A stretch of DNA of 64,000 bases from positions 1,240,001-1,304,000 of the forward strand of contig CP141893.1 in the NCBI GenBank assembly GCA_036871055.1, in the 5' to 3' direction. The notes below the pieces were generated by a model. The model ran no database searches and had not been told where the DNA came from. It saw nothing but the letters and a program-made list of their open reading frames with translations. The translations under genes and the position numbers were made by a program. This document shows, piece by piece, positions 14,967-23,460 of the stretch. Every line of letters starts with the position of its first letter. The first letter of the stretch is position 1. The stretch is from Bisbaumannia sp015645095 (lineage in GTDB: Bacteria > Pseudomonadota > Gammaproteobacteria > Pseudomonadales > Halomonadaceae).

Positions 14967-17168
14967 ATGCGAAATAACCAGCCGGTGACCCGTCGCGAAT
15001 ACGAACTCGACGAGCACACCTTCCTGATCTCGCGCACCGACCTCAAGGGGCGCATCACCTACGCCAACCCGGCCTTTATCGAGGTCAGCGGCTTCTCCCA
15101 GGAGGAGCTGATCGGCGCGCCCCATAACCTGGTGCGCCACCCGGAGATGCCGGAGGCGGCCTTCGCCAACCTCTGGGAGACCCTCCAGGAGGGCGAGACC
15201 TGGGTGGGGGTGGTCAAGAATCGCTGCAAGAATGGCGACTTCTACTGGGTGCATGCCAGCGTCACTCCCATCGTCGAGAACGGCGAGACGGTGGGCTACG
15301 CCTCGGTGCGCATCAAGCCCAGCCGCGAGGAGGTGGCCCAGGCCGAGGCGGCCTATCGGGAGATCCGCGAGGGGCGGGGCAAGCACCTGACCCTGCACCG
15401 CGGCCGGCTGCGTCGCCGCGGCCTGCTGGCCAAGCTCAAGCGGGTCAACCTGGGCTCCATGCGGGCCCGTATCAGCGGCATGGTGGCGATCTCCACGCTG
15501 CTGCTGCTGACCAGCGGCCTGCTGGGGCTCTATGGCCTGCAGGCGTCCGGCGATCGTCTCCAGGCGCTCAACCGCGACGGCCTCCAGGACGTGGCGCGCT
15601 TGCAGCAGATCGACCGCCTGATCACCGCCGGCTACGAGTCCCTGTTGACCACCAACCAGATGGAGCTGGTGCAGAACTCCCAGCGCCTGGTGGCCGACAT
15701 GAGCGAGGTGGCCGAACGCCTGGAGACCATCTGGGGCGAGTTCCGCGCCCGGGAGGCCAACCACAACGCCCGGGCCGACGCCTTCGATGAGGGCCTGAAC
15801 GCCTATGTGACCGATGGCATTCAGGAGATGGTGCAGGTGCTCTCCTCGGAGGATGCCTTCGAGATCTTCACCGGCGCCCAGCGTCGCCGTGATGCCTTGC
15901 AGTCGAGTGGTCGCGAGCTCTCCGAGCAGGTCAATGGCCTGATCGACGACAAGCAGGTCGCCGCCCTGGCGATGGCCGAGGAGGCCGAGGCGGGCAAGGC
16001 ACAGATGATGATGGCCCAGCTGGGCATGCTGATCCTCGGCCTGGTGCTGCTGGTCGGGCTGGGCGCCCTGGTGGTGCGCAGCATGGTGCGTGCCCTCAAG
16101 GACTCCACCGCCTTCACCCTGCAGATGGCCGCCGGCAACCTGGGGGCCACCATGCCCTCGCGGCGCCGCGACGAGATCGGTCGCCTGATGAGCGCCCTGG
16201 ATATCATGCGCAAGAGCCTCGGCAGCATCGTCGGCGACGTCAATCGCGGCGTCTCCGTGGTGACCCCGGCGGCACGGGATATCGCCCAGGGCAACGAGGA
16301 CCTCTCCTCGCGCACCGAGCAGCAGGCCGCCTCCCTGCAGCAGACCGCCTCGAGCATGGAGGAGATGACCACCACGGTGCAGCAGAACGCCGACAATGCC
16401 CGCCAGGCCAGCGGCCTGGCGGTGGATAACGCCACCCAGGTGGGCCAGGCCGGCGAGCTGATGAGCCAGGTGGTGGAGACCATGGGGCGCATCACCGAGC
16501 AGTCCCGCAAGATGACCGAGATCATCGATGTCATCGACTCCATCGCCTTCCAGACCAATATCCTGGCCCTCAACGCCTCGGTGGAGGCGGCCCGGGCCGG
16601 CGAGCAGGGCCGCGGCTTCGCGGTGGTGGCCGGCGAGGTGCGCAACCTGGCCAGCCGCTCCTCCAATGCCGCCGGCGAGATTCGCCAGCTGATCGACGGC
16701 TCGGCCAAGGAGATCAGCAGCGGGGCCGGCCTGGTGCAGCGCGCCGAGGGGGCCATCGAGGAGGTGGTGGCCGCGGCGACCCGGGTCAACGACATCATGG
16801 GCGAGATTTCCTCGGCCTCCGAGGAGCAGAGCTCGGGGATCAATCAGATCAACCAGGCCATCAGCCAGATGGATGACGTGACCCAGCAGAACGCCTCCCT
16901 GGTTCAGCAGTCCGCGGCGGCGGCCACGAGCCTCGAGTACCAGGCCCTGCAACTGGCCAATGCGGTGGCCGCCTTACGCCTGGCCGGCAGCGGCGTGGAG
17001 GAGATCCAGGCCGCCAAGGCGGCCCTGGCCCGGGAGCAGCGCCGTGGCGCGGCGGGCGAGGCCCGGGTGGCGCGACTGGCGCAACAGGACGGTCAGGCCA
17101 AGTCATCGCGGACTTCCGCCGTCACGCCGACATCGGATGCCGCTACCGAGGAGTGGGAAGCATTTTGA
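14967..17168 (+). CDS. Aer-like aerotaxis receptor with N-terminal PAS and an added periplasmic domain
   Basis: The 733-residue protein starts with an Aer-type PAS domain (about 15-125), including HNLVRHPEMPEAAFANLW and VKNRCKNGDFYWV, the region that binds FAD in E. coli Aer. Unlike Aer, which has no real periplasmic domain, it has two separated membrane helices (about 172-192 and 345-372) bounding about 150 helical residues that look like a four-helix-bundle sensor. HAMP and a standard signalling domain follow, and the C-terminus is EEWEAF, an xWxxF-type tether. It probably senses redox or oxygen plus a periplasmic cue. cheR overlaps its stop. Confidence 0.9.
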   Translation: MRNNQPVTRREYELDEHTFLISRTDLKGRITYANPAFIEVSGFSQEELIGAPHNLVRHPEMPEAAFANLWETLQEGETWVGVVKNRCKNGDFYWVHASVTPIVENGETVGYASVRIKPSREEVAQAEAAYREIREGRGKHLTLHRGRLRRRGLLAKLKRVNLGSMRARISGMVAISTLLLLTSGLLGLYGLQASGDRLQALNRDGLQDVARLQQIDRLITAGYESLLTTNQMELVQNSQRLVADMSEVAERLETIWGEFRAREANHNARADAFDEGLNAYVTDGIQEMVQVLSSEDAFEIFTGAQRRRDALQSSGRELSEQVNGLIDDKQVAALAMAEEAEAGKAQMMMAQLGMLILGLVLLVGLGALVVRSMVRALKDSTAFTLQMAAGNLGATMPSRRRDEIGRLMSALDIMRKSLGSIVGDVNRGVSVVTPAARDIAQGNEDLSSRTEQQAASLQQTASSMEEMTTTVQQNADNARQASGLAVDNATQVGQAGELMSQVVETMGRITEQSRKMTEIIDVIDSIAFQTNILALNASVEAARAGEQGRGFAVVAGEVRNLASRSSNAAGEIRQLIDGSAKEISSGAGLVQRAEGAIEEVVAAATRVNDIMGEISSASEEQSSGINQINQAISQMDDVTQQNASLVQQSAAAATSLEYQALQLANAVAALRLAGSGVEEIQAAKAALAREQRRGAAGEARVARLAQQDGQAKSSRTSAVTPTSDAATEEWEAF

Positions 17169-18028
17169 ACGGAATCTCGTCCTGGGAGAGCGCCGGCCAG
17201 CCCGCCGGCGCCCTCGAGAAGGATCTCGAACTGACCGAGGCCGATTTCTCGAGGATCCGCGAACTGATCTATCAGCGCGCCGGCATCGTGCTCGCGGAGC
17301 ACAAGCGGGAGATGGTCTATAGCCGCCTGGCCAAGCGCCTGCGCCACCATGGGCTGACCCGCTTCGGCGACTACCTGGCGCGCCTCGAGCGCCAGCCCCA
17401 GGCCAAGGAGTGGGAGGCGTTCACCAACGCCCTGACCACCAACCTCACCGCCTTCTTCCGCGAGGCGCACCACTTCCCGCTGCTGGCGGAGCATGTGCGT
17501 CAGCGGTCGGGGGCGATTCGTATCTGGTGCGCGGCGGCCTCCACCGGCGAGGAGCCCTACTCCATCGCCATGACCCTGGCGGAGGCCCTGGGCTCTCGAG
17601 CGACCCAGGCAGAGGTGATCGCCACCGATATCGATACCGACGCCCTGGCTCGGGCCCGGGCCGGCATCTACCCCATGGAGCAGGTGCGCAAGCTGGAGGA
17701 GGCGCGCATCAAGCGCTTCTTCCTGCGCGGCAACGGCCGCCATGCGGGGATGGCCAAGATCCGTCCGGAGCTGGCCGACCGGGTCCACTTCGAGGAACTC
17801 AACCTGCTCGCGCCCAGCTGGCCGGTGAGTGGCCCCTTCGATGCGATCTTCTGCCGTAACGTGATGATCTACTTCGACAAGGCGACCCAGGCGCGGATCC
17901 TCGAGCGCTTCGCCCCGCTGCTCAAGCCGGACGGCCTGCTGTTCGCCGGCCACTCGGAGAACTTCTCCTATATCAGCGAGGCCTTCCGCCTGCGCGGCCA
18001 GACCGTCTATATCAAGGCGCCTCGCTAA
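17165..18028 (+). CDS. cheR: Chemotaxis receptor methyltransferase CheR
   Basis: CheR methylates receptor glutamates using S-adenosylmethionine. The protein (about 287 residues) has the N-terminal helical domain, NLTAFFREAHHF, the cofactor motif AAASTGEEPYSIAM, ATDIDTDALARAR, and CRNVMIYFDKATQ. TTG 17165, overlapping the receptor stop, is the preferred start; GTG 17153 in the same frame would add four residues. Receptors in this cluster carry the pentapeptide that CheR binds. Confidence 0.95.
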   Translation: MNGISSWESAGQPAGALEKDLELTEADFSRIRELIYQRAGIVLAEHKREMVYSRLAKRLRHHGLTRFGDYLARLERQPQAKEWEAFTNALTTNLTAFFREAHHFPLLAEHVRQRSGAIRIWCAAASTGEEPYSIAMTLAEALGSRATQAEVIATDIDTDALARARAGIYPMEQVRKLEEARIKRFFLRGNGRHAGMAKIRPELADRVHFEELNLLAPSWPVSGPFDAIFCRNVMIYFDKATQARILERFAPLLKPDGLLFAGHSENFSYISEAFRLRGQTVYIKAPR

Positions 18029-18052
18029 AGCCGCCATGGCATCGGCCGATAC
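18026..18052 (+). promoter_or_regulatory. Candidate FliA (sigma-28) promoter for cheB
   Basis: TAAAGCCG begins inside the cheR stop codon and is followed after 11 bases by GCCGATAC. The -35-like TAAAG and the 19-base offset match the enterobacterial sigma-28 consensus, although the last base of the -10 differs. It is one of the few unoccupied gaps in the che operon. Confidence 0.5.
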
Positions 18053-18106
18053 CAACAGAAGAACGTTGCCGGGTGCCCCCGGGTACCCCAGCCAAGGAGG
18101 ACTGCC

Positions 18107-19171
18107 TTGAGTGCAGCCAAGATCAAGGTGCTGTGCGTCGATGATTCGGCGCTGATCCGTGAACTCCTCACCGAGATCATCAACCGCCAGCCCGACATGG
18201 AAGTGGTGGCCGTGGCCCCCAACCCCCTGGTGGCCCGGGATCTGATCAAGCAGCACAACCCGGACGTCCTGACCCTGGACGTGGAGATGCCGCGCATGGA
18301 CGGCCTCGACTTCCTCGAGCGCCTGATGCGCCTGCGCCCCATGCCGGTGCTGATGGTGTCGTCCCTGACCCAGGCCGGCTCCGAGGTCACCCTGCGGGCC
18401 CTGGAGCTGGGGGCCCTGGATTTCGTCGCCAAGCCGCAGATGGGGATCCGCCAGAACATGCTGGAGTACGGCGAGGAGATCGCCGAGAAGCTGCGTGCCG
18501 CGGCTCGCTCGCGCCCCCGGCAGGCGCGCCGCGACGCCTCGGCACCGCGGCCGGCGGCCCTCAAGGCGCCGCTGGTCTCCAGCGAGAAGCTGCTGATCAT
18601 CGGTGCCTCCACCGGCGGCACCGAGGCGATTCGCCAGGTGCTGGAGCCGTTGCCGGCCAACGCCCCGGCGATCCTGATCGCCCAGCATATGCCGGGGGGC
18701 TTCACCCGCTCCTTCGCCGAACGCCTCGATCGCCTGTGCCGCATCCGCGTCAAGGAGGCCGAGGAGGGCGAGCGCATCCTGCCGGGGCACGCCTACATCG
18801 CCCCGGGGGAGGCCCATCTGCTGCTGGCGCGCAGCGGCGCCAACTATGTGGCGCGCCTCGACAGCGGGCCGCCGGTCAATCGTCACCGCCCCTCGGTGGA
18901 CGTGCTGTTCCGCTCCGCGGCCCAGCAGGCCGGTCGCAACGCCATCGGTGCCCTGCTCACCGGCATGGGCAAGGATGGCGCCCAGGGCCTGCTGGAGATG
19001 CGCCAGGCCGGGGCGGTGACCCTGGCCCAGGACGAGGCCAGCTGCGTGGTCTTCGGCATGCCCCGGGAGGCGATCGCCATCGGTGGTGCCGCCGAGGTGG
19101 TGAGCCTGGACGAGATGGCACCGCGGCTGATGGCCCTGGTGGCCGCCTCCGGACGCGCCCAGCGGGTCTGA
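18107..19171 (+). CDS. cheB: Chemotaxis methylesterase/response regulator CheB
   Basis: The 354-residue protein joins a receiver domain (D12, D13 and phospho-acceptor D58 in LTLDVEMPRMDG) to a C-terminal methylesterase with catalytic S168 in GASTGG and H194 in AQHMPGG, plus the GMGKDGAQG segment carrying the catalytic aspartate. It removes receptor methyl groups and deamidates glutamines. The start is TTG, supported by AAGGAGG six bases upstream; no in-frame ATG or GTG fits. Confidence 0.96.
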   Translation: MSAAKIKVLCVDDSALIRELLTEIINRQPDMEVVAVAPNPLVARDLIKQHNPDVLTLDVEMPRMDGLDFLERLMRLRPMPVLMVSSLTQAGSEVTLRALELGALDFVAKPQMGIRQNMLEYGEEIAEKLRAAARSRPRQARRDASAPRPAALKAPLVSSEKLLIIGASTGGTEAIRQVLEPLPANAPAILIAQHMPGGFTRSFAERLDRLCRIRVKEAEEGERILPGHAYIAPGEAHLLLARSGANYVARLDSGPPVNRHRPSVDVLFRSAAQQAGRNAIGALLTGMGKDGAQGLLEMRQAGAVTLAQDEASCVVFGMPREAIAIGGAAEVVSLDEMAPRLMALVAASGRAQRV

Positions 19172-19183
19172 TGTGACGAGTCC

Positions 19184-19201
19184 CGGGAGCCAAGGCTCCC
19201 G
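19184..19201 (+). other. GC-rich hairpin before the third receptor gene
   Basis: CGGGAGCC and GGCTCCCG form a perfect 8-bp stem with an AA loop, about 24 bases before the receptor start. No T-tract follows. Confidence 0.6.
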
Positions 19202-19225
19202 CAACGAGAACCGAGAGGCCTAGCG

Positions 19226-20926
19226 ATGACACGACTAATGCGCAGTATCAGTATTCATGCCGCCATGGTGGCGGTACTGAGCTGCTTCGCACTCTTTATC
19301 GGCGCCGTGGCGGGCATGGGCGTGCTGGTGGATCGCAATGCCGACCAGACCCTGCGCACCCTCAACCTGATCAGCGCCGAGCAGCTCAACGAGATCAACC
19401 GCGCCGAGTCGCTGCTCAATGCGGCCCGAGTCAACCTGGAGGGGGCCTCCAACAGCATCATGCTGGGGCGCATGGACGAGGCCAACCGCACCCTGGCCCT
19501 GGCCGGCGAGCTGCTGGATCGCGCCGAGGCGCGCTTCGAGCGGTTCGGGGCCACGCCCAAGACCGAGCAGGGCCAGGGCCTGGCCGAGGCCCTGGAGCGG
19601 GACTTCGCCGCCGTGCTGGGGCTGGCGCGCCAGCAGCATGGTGCCCTGGACGAGCTGGATACCCCCAGCTTCAACGCCCTGCGCGGCGAGCTGGAGGGCC
19701 CCGGCGCGGCCCTGGCGGCAAGCTCCGCCGCCTTCGTCGACTACGGCTTCGGGCGCAGCGAGACCCTGATGGCACGCTATAACGCCGATGCTCAGCGCTT
19801 CGCCTGGATCGGTGCCCTGGTGCTGCTGGTCACGGTGGTGATGCTGGGCCTGCTCTACCTGAGCCTGCGTCGGATCGTCATTCGTCCCCTGGGGCAGGCA
19901 GTGGAATGCCTGGAGCGCATCGCCAAGGCGGACCTCTCCCAGCAGATCCAGGTCCTCAGCCGCAACGAGATCGGCCAGCTGTTCGCCGCCATGCGCGACA
20001 TGCAGCAGGGCCTGGCCCGCACCGTGGGCACGGTACGCGACAGCAGCACCGCCATCCATGGCGGCACCCGCGAGATCGCCTCCGGTAACGCCGATCTCTC
20101 CTCGCGCACCGAGCAGCAGGCCGCCTCCCTGGAGGAGACCGCCTCGAGCATGGAGGAGCTCACCGCCACGGTGAAGCAGAACGCCGATAACGCCCGCCAG
20201 GCCAGTGGCCTGGCCCTGGAGGCCTCCTCCACCGCCGAGCGTGGCGGCGAGGTAGTGCAGCGGGTGGTGACCACCATGCACGGCATCGCCGACAGCTCCC
20301 AGAAGGTGGCGGACATCACCGGGGTGATCGACTCGATCGCCTTCCAGACCAATATCCTGGCGCTCAACGCCTCGGTGGAAGCGGCCCGGGCCGGCGAGCA
20401 GGGCCGCGGCTTCGCGGTGGTGGCCGGCGAGGTGCGCAACCTGGCCAGCCGCTCGGCGGACGCGGCCAAGGAGATCAAGGCGCTGATCGAGGGCTCGGTG
20501 GCCCAGGTCCAGGAGGGCTCGACCCTGGTGGAACAGGCCGGCGCCACCATGCAGGAGGTGGTGGCCTCGGTGAAACGGGTCACCGATATCATGGACGAGA
20601 TCTCGGCGGCCTCCCAGGAGCAGAGCGACGGCATCGAGCAGGTCGGCCAGGCGGTGAGCCAGATGGACGAGGTGACCCAGCAGAACGCCTCCCTGGTGCA
20701 GCAGGCCGCCACCGCCGCCGCCTCCCTGGAAGAGCAGGCCTCCCGGCTGGAGCGGGCGGTGGCCCTGTTCCGCCTGGCCCAGGACGAGGCCGCCATGCCG
20801 GCCGCCCCCGGCGAGGGCGCCATGGTCTCCTCCGGTGCTCCCCGGTCGCTGCCGAGCGAGGCCGCGGCCAGGCCCCCGGCGCGTCGCCAGAAGGCCCTGG
20901 CCGAGGATGACTGGGAAGAGTTCTGA
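19226..20926 (+). CDS. Methyl-accepting chemotaxis protein (third receptor)
   Basis: The 566-residue receptor has a membrane helix at about 12-32, a periplasmic helical domain (about 33-190), a second helix (about 191-213), HAMP and a conserved signalling domain nearly identical to the other two receptors at the tip. The periplasmic part differs clearly from the receptor at 13210, so it likely detects another ligand. The C-terminus, AEDDWEEF, is an xWxxF-type tether for CheR/CheB. It sits between cheB and cheY. Confidence 0.93.
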   Translation: MTRLMRSISIHAAMVAVLSCFALFIGAVAGMGVLVDRNADQTLRTLNLISAEQLNEINRAESLLNAARVNLEGASNSIMLGRMDEANRTLALAGELLDRAEARFERFGATPKTEQGQGLAEALERDFAAVLGLARQQHGALDELDTPSFNALRGELEGPGAALAASSAAFVDYGFGRSETLMARYNADAQRFAWIGALVLLVTVVMLGLLYLSLRRIVIRPLGQAVECLERIAKADLSQQIQVLSRNEIGQLFAAMRDMQQGLARTVGTVRDSSTAIHGGTREIASGNADLSSRTEQQAASLEETASSMEELTATVKQNADNARQASGLALEASSTAERGGEVVQRVVTTMHGIADSSQKVADITGVIDSIAFQTNILALNASVEAARAGEQGRGFAVVAGEVRNLASRSADAAKEIKALIEGSVAQVQEGSTLVEQAGATMQEVVASVKRVTDIMDEISAASQEQSDGIEQVGQAVSQMDEVTQQNASLVQQAATAAASLEEQASRLERAVALFRLAQDEAAMPAAPGEGAMVSSGAPRSLPSEAAARPPARRQKALAEDDWEEF

Positions 20927-20929
20927 CCC

Positions 20930-20951
20930 GGCGGCCGGGGGCCCGGTCGCC
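20930..20951 (+). other. GC-rich hairpin after the third receptor gene
   Basis: GGCGGCCGGG pairs with CCCGGTCGCC with a single G-T wobble and a two-base loop. No T-tract follows. It lies in the 110-base gap before cheY. Confidence 0.5.
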
Positions 20952-21036
20952 GTGATACGAGAAAGCAAGTAGCGCTCCCTGACGATCGGTGCTCCGGTCG
21001 ATATGAACGACAGCCAAGCAGTAATGAGGAATGGTA

Positions 21037-21426
21037 ATGGCCGACAAGAATATGAGCATTTTGGTGGTCGACGACTTCCCCACCATGCGTCGCATCGTGC
21101 GCAGCCTGCTCAAGGAGTTGGGTTTCACCAACGTGGATGAGGCCGAGGATGGCCAGGATGCCCTGAGCAAGCTGCGCGGTGGCGGTTTCGAGTTCGTCGT
21201 CTCCGACTGGAACATGCCCAACATGGATGGCCTGGAGATGCTCAAGCAGATCCGCGCCGATGAGGCCCTCAAGTCCCTGCCGGTGCTGATGGTCACCGCC
21301 GAGGCCAAGAAGGAGAACATCATCGCCGCCGCCCAGGCCGGCGCCAATGGCTATGTGGTCAAGCCGTTCACCTCGGCGACCCTGGAAGAGAAGCTCAACA
21401 AGATCTTCGAGAAGTTGGGCAAGTAA
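21037..21426 (+). CDS. cheY: Chemotaxis response regulator CheY
   Basis: This 129-residue single-domain receiver carries phosphate from CheA to the motor switch FliM. Residue numbering matches E. coli CheY: D12, D13, phospho-acceptor D57 in VVSDWNMPNMDG, the VTAEA switch threonine and the VVKPF lysine. ATG 21037 is preferred over the in-frame ATG 21031 because GAGGA lies seven bases before it. cheZ follows closely. Confidence 0.97.
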   Translation: MADKNMSILVVDDFPTMRRIVRSLLKELGFTNVDEAEDGQDALSKLRGGGFEFVVSDWNMPNMDGLEMLKQIRADEALKSLPVLMVTAEAKKENIIAAAQAGANGYVVKPFTSATLEEKLNKIFEKLGK

Positions 21427-21461
21427 TCGACACCGGGGCGCGATGCCCATAGGAGATGCGA

Positions 21462-22151
21462 ATGAGCGGTGAGGCTTCCCAAGGGTCGGCCCAGCAGGGC
21501 AATCCCGATGAGCTGGTCCAGCGCATCGGTTCTCTGACCCGCATGTTGCGCGACAGCATGCGGGAGCTGGGGCTCGACAAGGAGATCGAAAGGGCCGCCG
21601 AGGCGATTCCCGATGCCCGGGACCGCCTCAGCTACGTGGCCAACATGACCGAGCAGGCCGCGGACCGGGCGCTGAACGCCATCGACCGGGCCCAGCCCCT
21701 GCAGGACCAGCTGGGCAGCGAGGCCGAGGCCCTCGACAAGCGCTGGTCCGAGTGGTTCGAGAATCCCATGGAGCTGGATCAGGCCAAGGCGCTGGTGCGC
21801 GAGACGCGCCACTACCTGGGCGCGGTGCCGGAGGTGACCCAGGCCACCAACAAGGAACTCCTCGAGATCATGATGGCCCAGGACTTCCAGGACCTGACCG
21901 GCCAGGTCATCAAGAAGATGATGGATGTGATCCGCGAGATCGAACACCAGCTGGTGCAGGTGCTGCTGGACACGGTTCCCGATGGCGAGGAGCGCGAGGC
22001 GATGCAGCGGCGCGCCGCCGGTCAGTGGGAGGCCGATGCCAAGAAGCGCGAGGAGTCGCTGCTCAACGGGCCCCAGGTCAAGCCGGACGCCGCCGATATC
22101 GTCACCAGCCAGGACCAGGTGGACGACCTGCTCGACGAACTGGGCTTCTAA
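21462..22151 (+). CDS. cheZ: CheY-P phosphatase CheZ
   Basis: The 229-residue, mostly helical protein includes the DFQDLTGQVIKKMM segment that contains the catalytic glutamine of CheZ, and ends with QDQVDDLLDELGF, the C-terminal helix that binds CheY. It ends the motile signal by dephosphorylating CheY-P. ATG 21462 is chosen because AGGAG is six bases upstream; the earlier in-frame ATG 21456 abuts that site. A strong terminator follows. Confidence 0.95.
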   Translation: MSGEASQGSAQQGNPDELVQRIGSLTRMLRDSMRELGLDKEIERAAEAIPDARDRLSYVANMTEQAADRALNAIDRAQPLQDQLGSEAEALDKRWSEWFENPMELDQAKALVRETRHYLGAVPEVTQATNKELLEIMMAQDFQDLTGQVIKKMMDVIREIEHQLVQVLLDTVPDGEEREAMQRRAAGQWEADAKKREESLLNGPQVKPDAADIVTSQDQVDDLLDELGF

Positions 22152-22172
22152 CGCCGTTCGACTCGTCCCCGG

Positions 22173-22217
22173 AAAGCGCGGTAGTCGTGGATAAGGCCAC
22201 GATTGACCGCGCTTTTT
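22173..22217 (+). terminator. Intrinsic terminator after cheZ
   Basis: AAAGCGCGGT (22173-22182) pairs with ACCGCGCTTT (22206-22215), extended inside by a GTCGTGG/CCACGAT-type stem, and is followed by a T run. It closes the che operon, so flhB is probably transcribed separately. Confidence 0.9.
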
Positions 22218-22293
22218 GGCGTATCGCCCCTTCCCCCCCTTGCCCACAATGGGGCCCGGGCAGTGGAGCTGCCCGTGAGCGACAGGGCGGACC

Positions 22294-23460
22294 ATGGCCG
22301 AGGGCAGCAGCGACGACCAGGAAAAGACCGAAGAGGCGACGCCACGACGCCGGGAGAAGTCCCGGGAGGAGGGGCAGGTCGCCCGTTCCCGTGAGCTCAC
22401 CACCTTCATGCTGCTGCTGGCGGGGGTGATCGGTTTCTGGACCCTGGGCGAGATGCTCTACGGCCAGCTCGGCCTGGTGATGGAGCAGGCCTTCCTCTTC
22501 GAGCGGCGCCACGCCTTCGAGACCATGCCGATGCTCAGCCACGCCTGGACCCTGGGCGAGCGCACCCTGCTGGCACTGCTGCCACTCTTCCTGCTGCTCA
22601 CCGTGGTGGCCCTGGTGGCCCCGGCCCTGCTCGGCGGCTGGCTGATCTCCGCTAAGTCCCTCAAGCCTCAGCTCAGCAAGCTCAACCTCTTCAAGGGGCT
22701 CAAGCGCATCTTCGGCGTCCAGGCGCTGGTGGAGCTGCTCAAGGCGATCGCCAAGTCGCTGCTGGTGGGCAGCGTGGCGGTGACCTTCCTGTGGAGCACC
22801 AAGGGGCAGTTCCTGGGGCTGATGGATCAGCCCATCCAGCAGGCCCTGGCCAGCGCCCTGAGCCTGGCGGCCCTGGGCGCCGGCCTGGTCGTGCTGACCC
22901 TGCTGGTGGTGATCCTGATCGACGTGCCCTACCAGCTGTGGAGCCACGCCAAGAAGCTGCGCATGTCCAAGGAGGAGGTCAAGCGCGAGCACAAGGAGTC
23001 GGAGGGCGACCCCCACGTCAAGGCGCGGATTCGCCAGCAGCAGCAGGCGATGGCCCGGGGCCGCATGATGAGCGAGGTGCCCCAGGCCGATGTGATCGTC
23101 ACCAACCCCAGCCACTATGCGGTGGCCTTGCGTTATGAGGAGGGCGGCATGGGCGCCCCCCGGGTGGTGGCCAAGGGGGTCGACGCGGTGGCACAGCGCA
23201 TCCGCGAGCTGGGCGACGAGCATCGCATCCCGCGCCTGGAGGCCCCGCCCCTGGCCCGGGCCCTCTACCGCCACGTGGATCTCGAGGCGGAGATCCCGGT
23301 GGCCTTGTATACCGCGGTGGCGGAGGTGATGGCCTGGGCCTTCAACCTCAAGCGGGCCGATGCCAGCGGCGAGCCGGCGCCGCCGCGTCCCACCGACCTG
23401 CCGGTGCCGGATGAACTGGCTGTCCCGCCGGGGCAGCCATCAAGCGAGGAGCCTCGATGA
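22294..23460 (+). CDS. flhB: Flagellar export switch protein FlhB
   Basis: The 388-residue protein has a charged N-terminus (EKTEEATPRRREKSREEGQVARS, typical of FlhB), four membrane helices (about 30-205) and a cytoplasmic domain. The self-cleavage site reads NPSH (N271) instead of the usual NPTH. FlhB sets export specificity with FliK. The C-terminus is extended by about 25 Pro-rich residues. The stop overlaps the flhA ATG. Confidence 0.95.
   Translation: MAEGSSDDQEKTEEATPRRREKSREEGQVARSRELTTFMLLLAGVIGFWTLGEMLYGQLGLVMEQAFLFERRHAFETMPMLSHAWTLGERTLLALLPLFLLLTVVALVAPALLGGWLISAKSLKPQLSKLNLFKGLKRIFGVQALVELLKAIAKSLLVGSVAVTFLWSTKGQFLGLMDQPIQQALASALSLAALGAGLVVLTLLVVILIDVPYQLWSHAKKLRMSKEEVKREHKESEGDPHVKARIRQQQQAMARGRMMSEVPQADVIVTNPSHYAVALRYEEGGMGAPRVVAKGVDAVAQRIRELGDEHRIPRLEAPPLARALYRHVDLEAEIPVALYTAVAEVMAWAFNLKRADASGEPAPPRPTDLPVPDELAVPPGQPSSEEPR

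Noticed and set aside
14907..16952. Long minus-strand open frame opposite the Aer-like receptor, and similar ones opposite cheR/cheB, flhA and other genes
   Set aside because: Products are low-complexity His/Gly/Leu/Gln sequences typical of the antisense of high-GC genes; the opposite strand encodes clear families.
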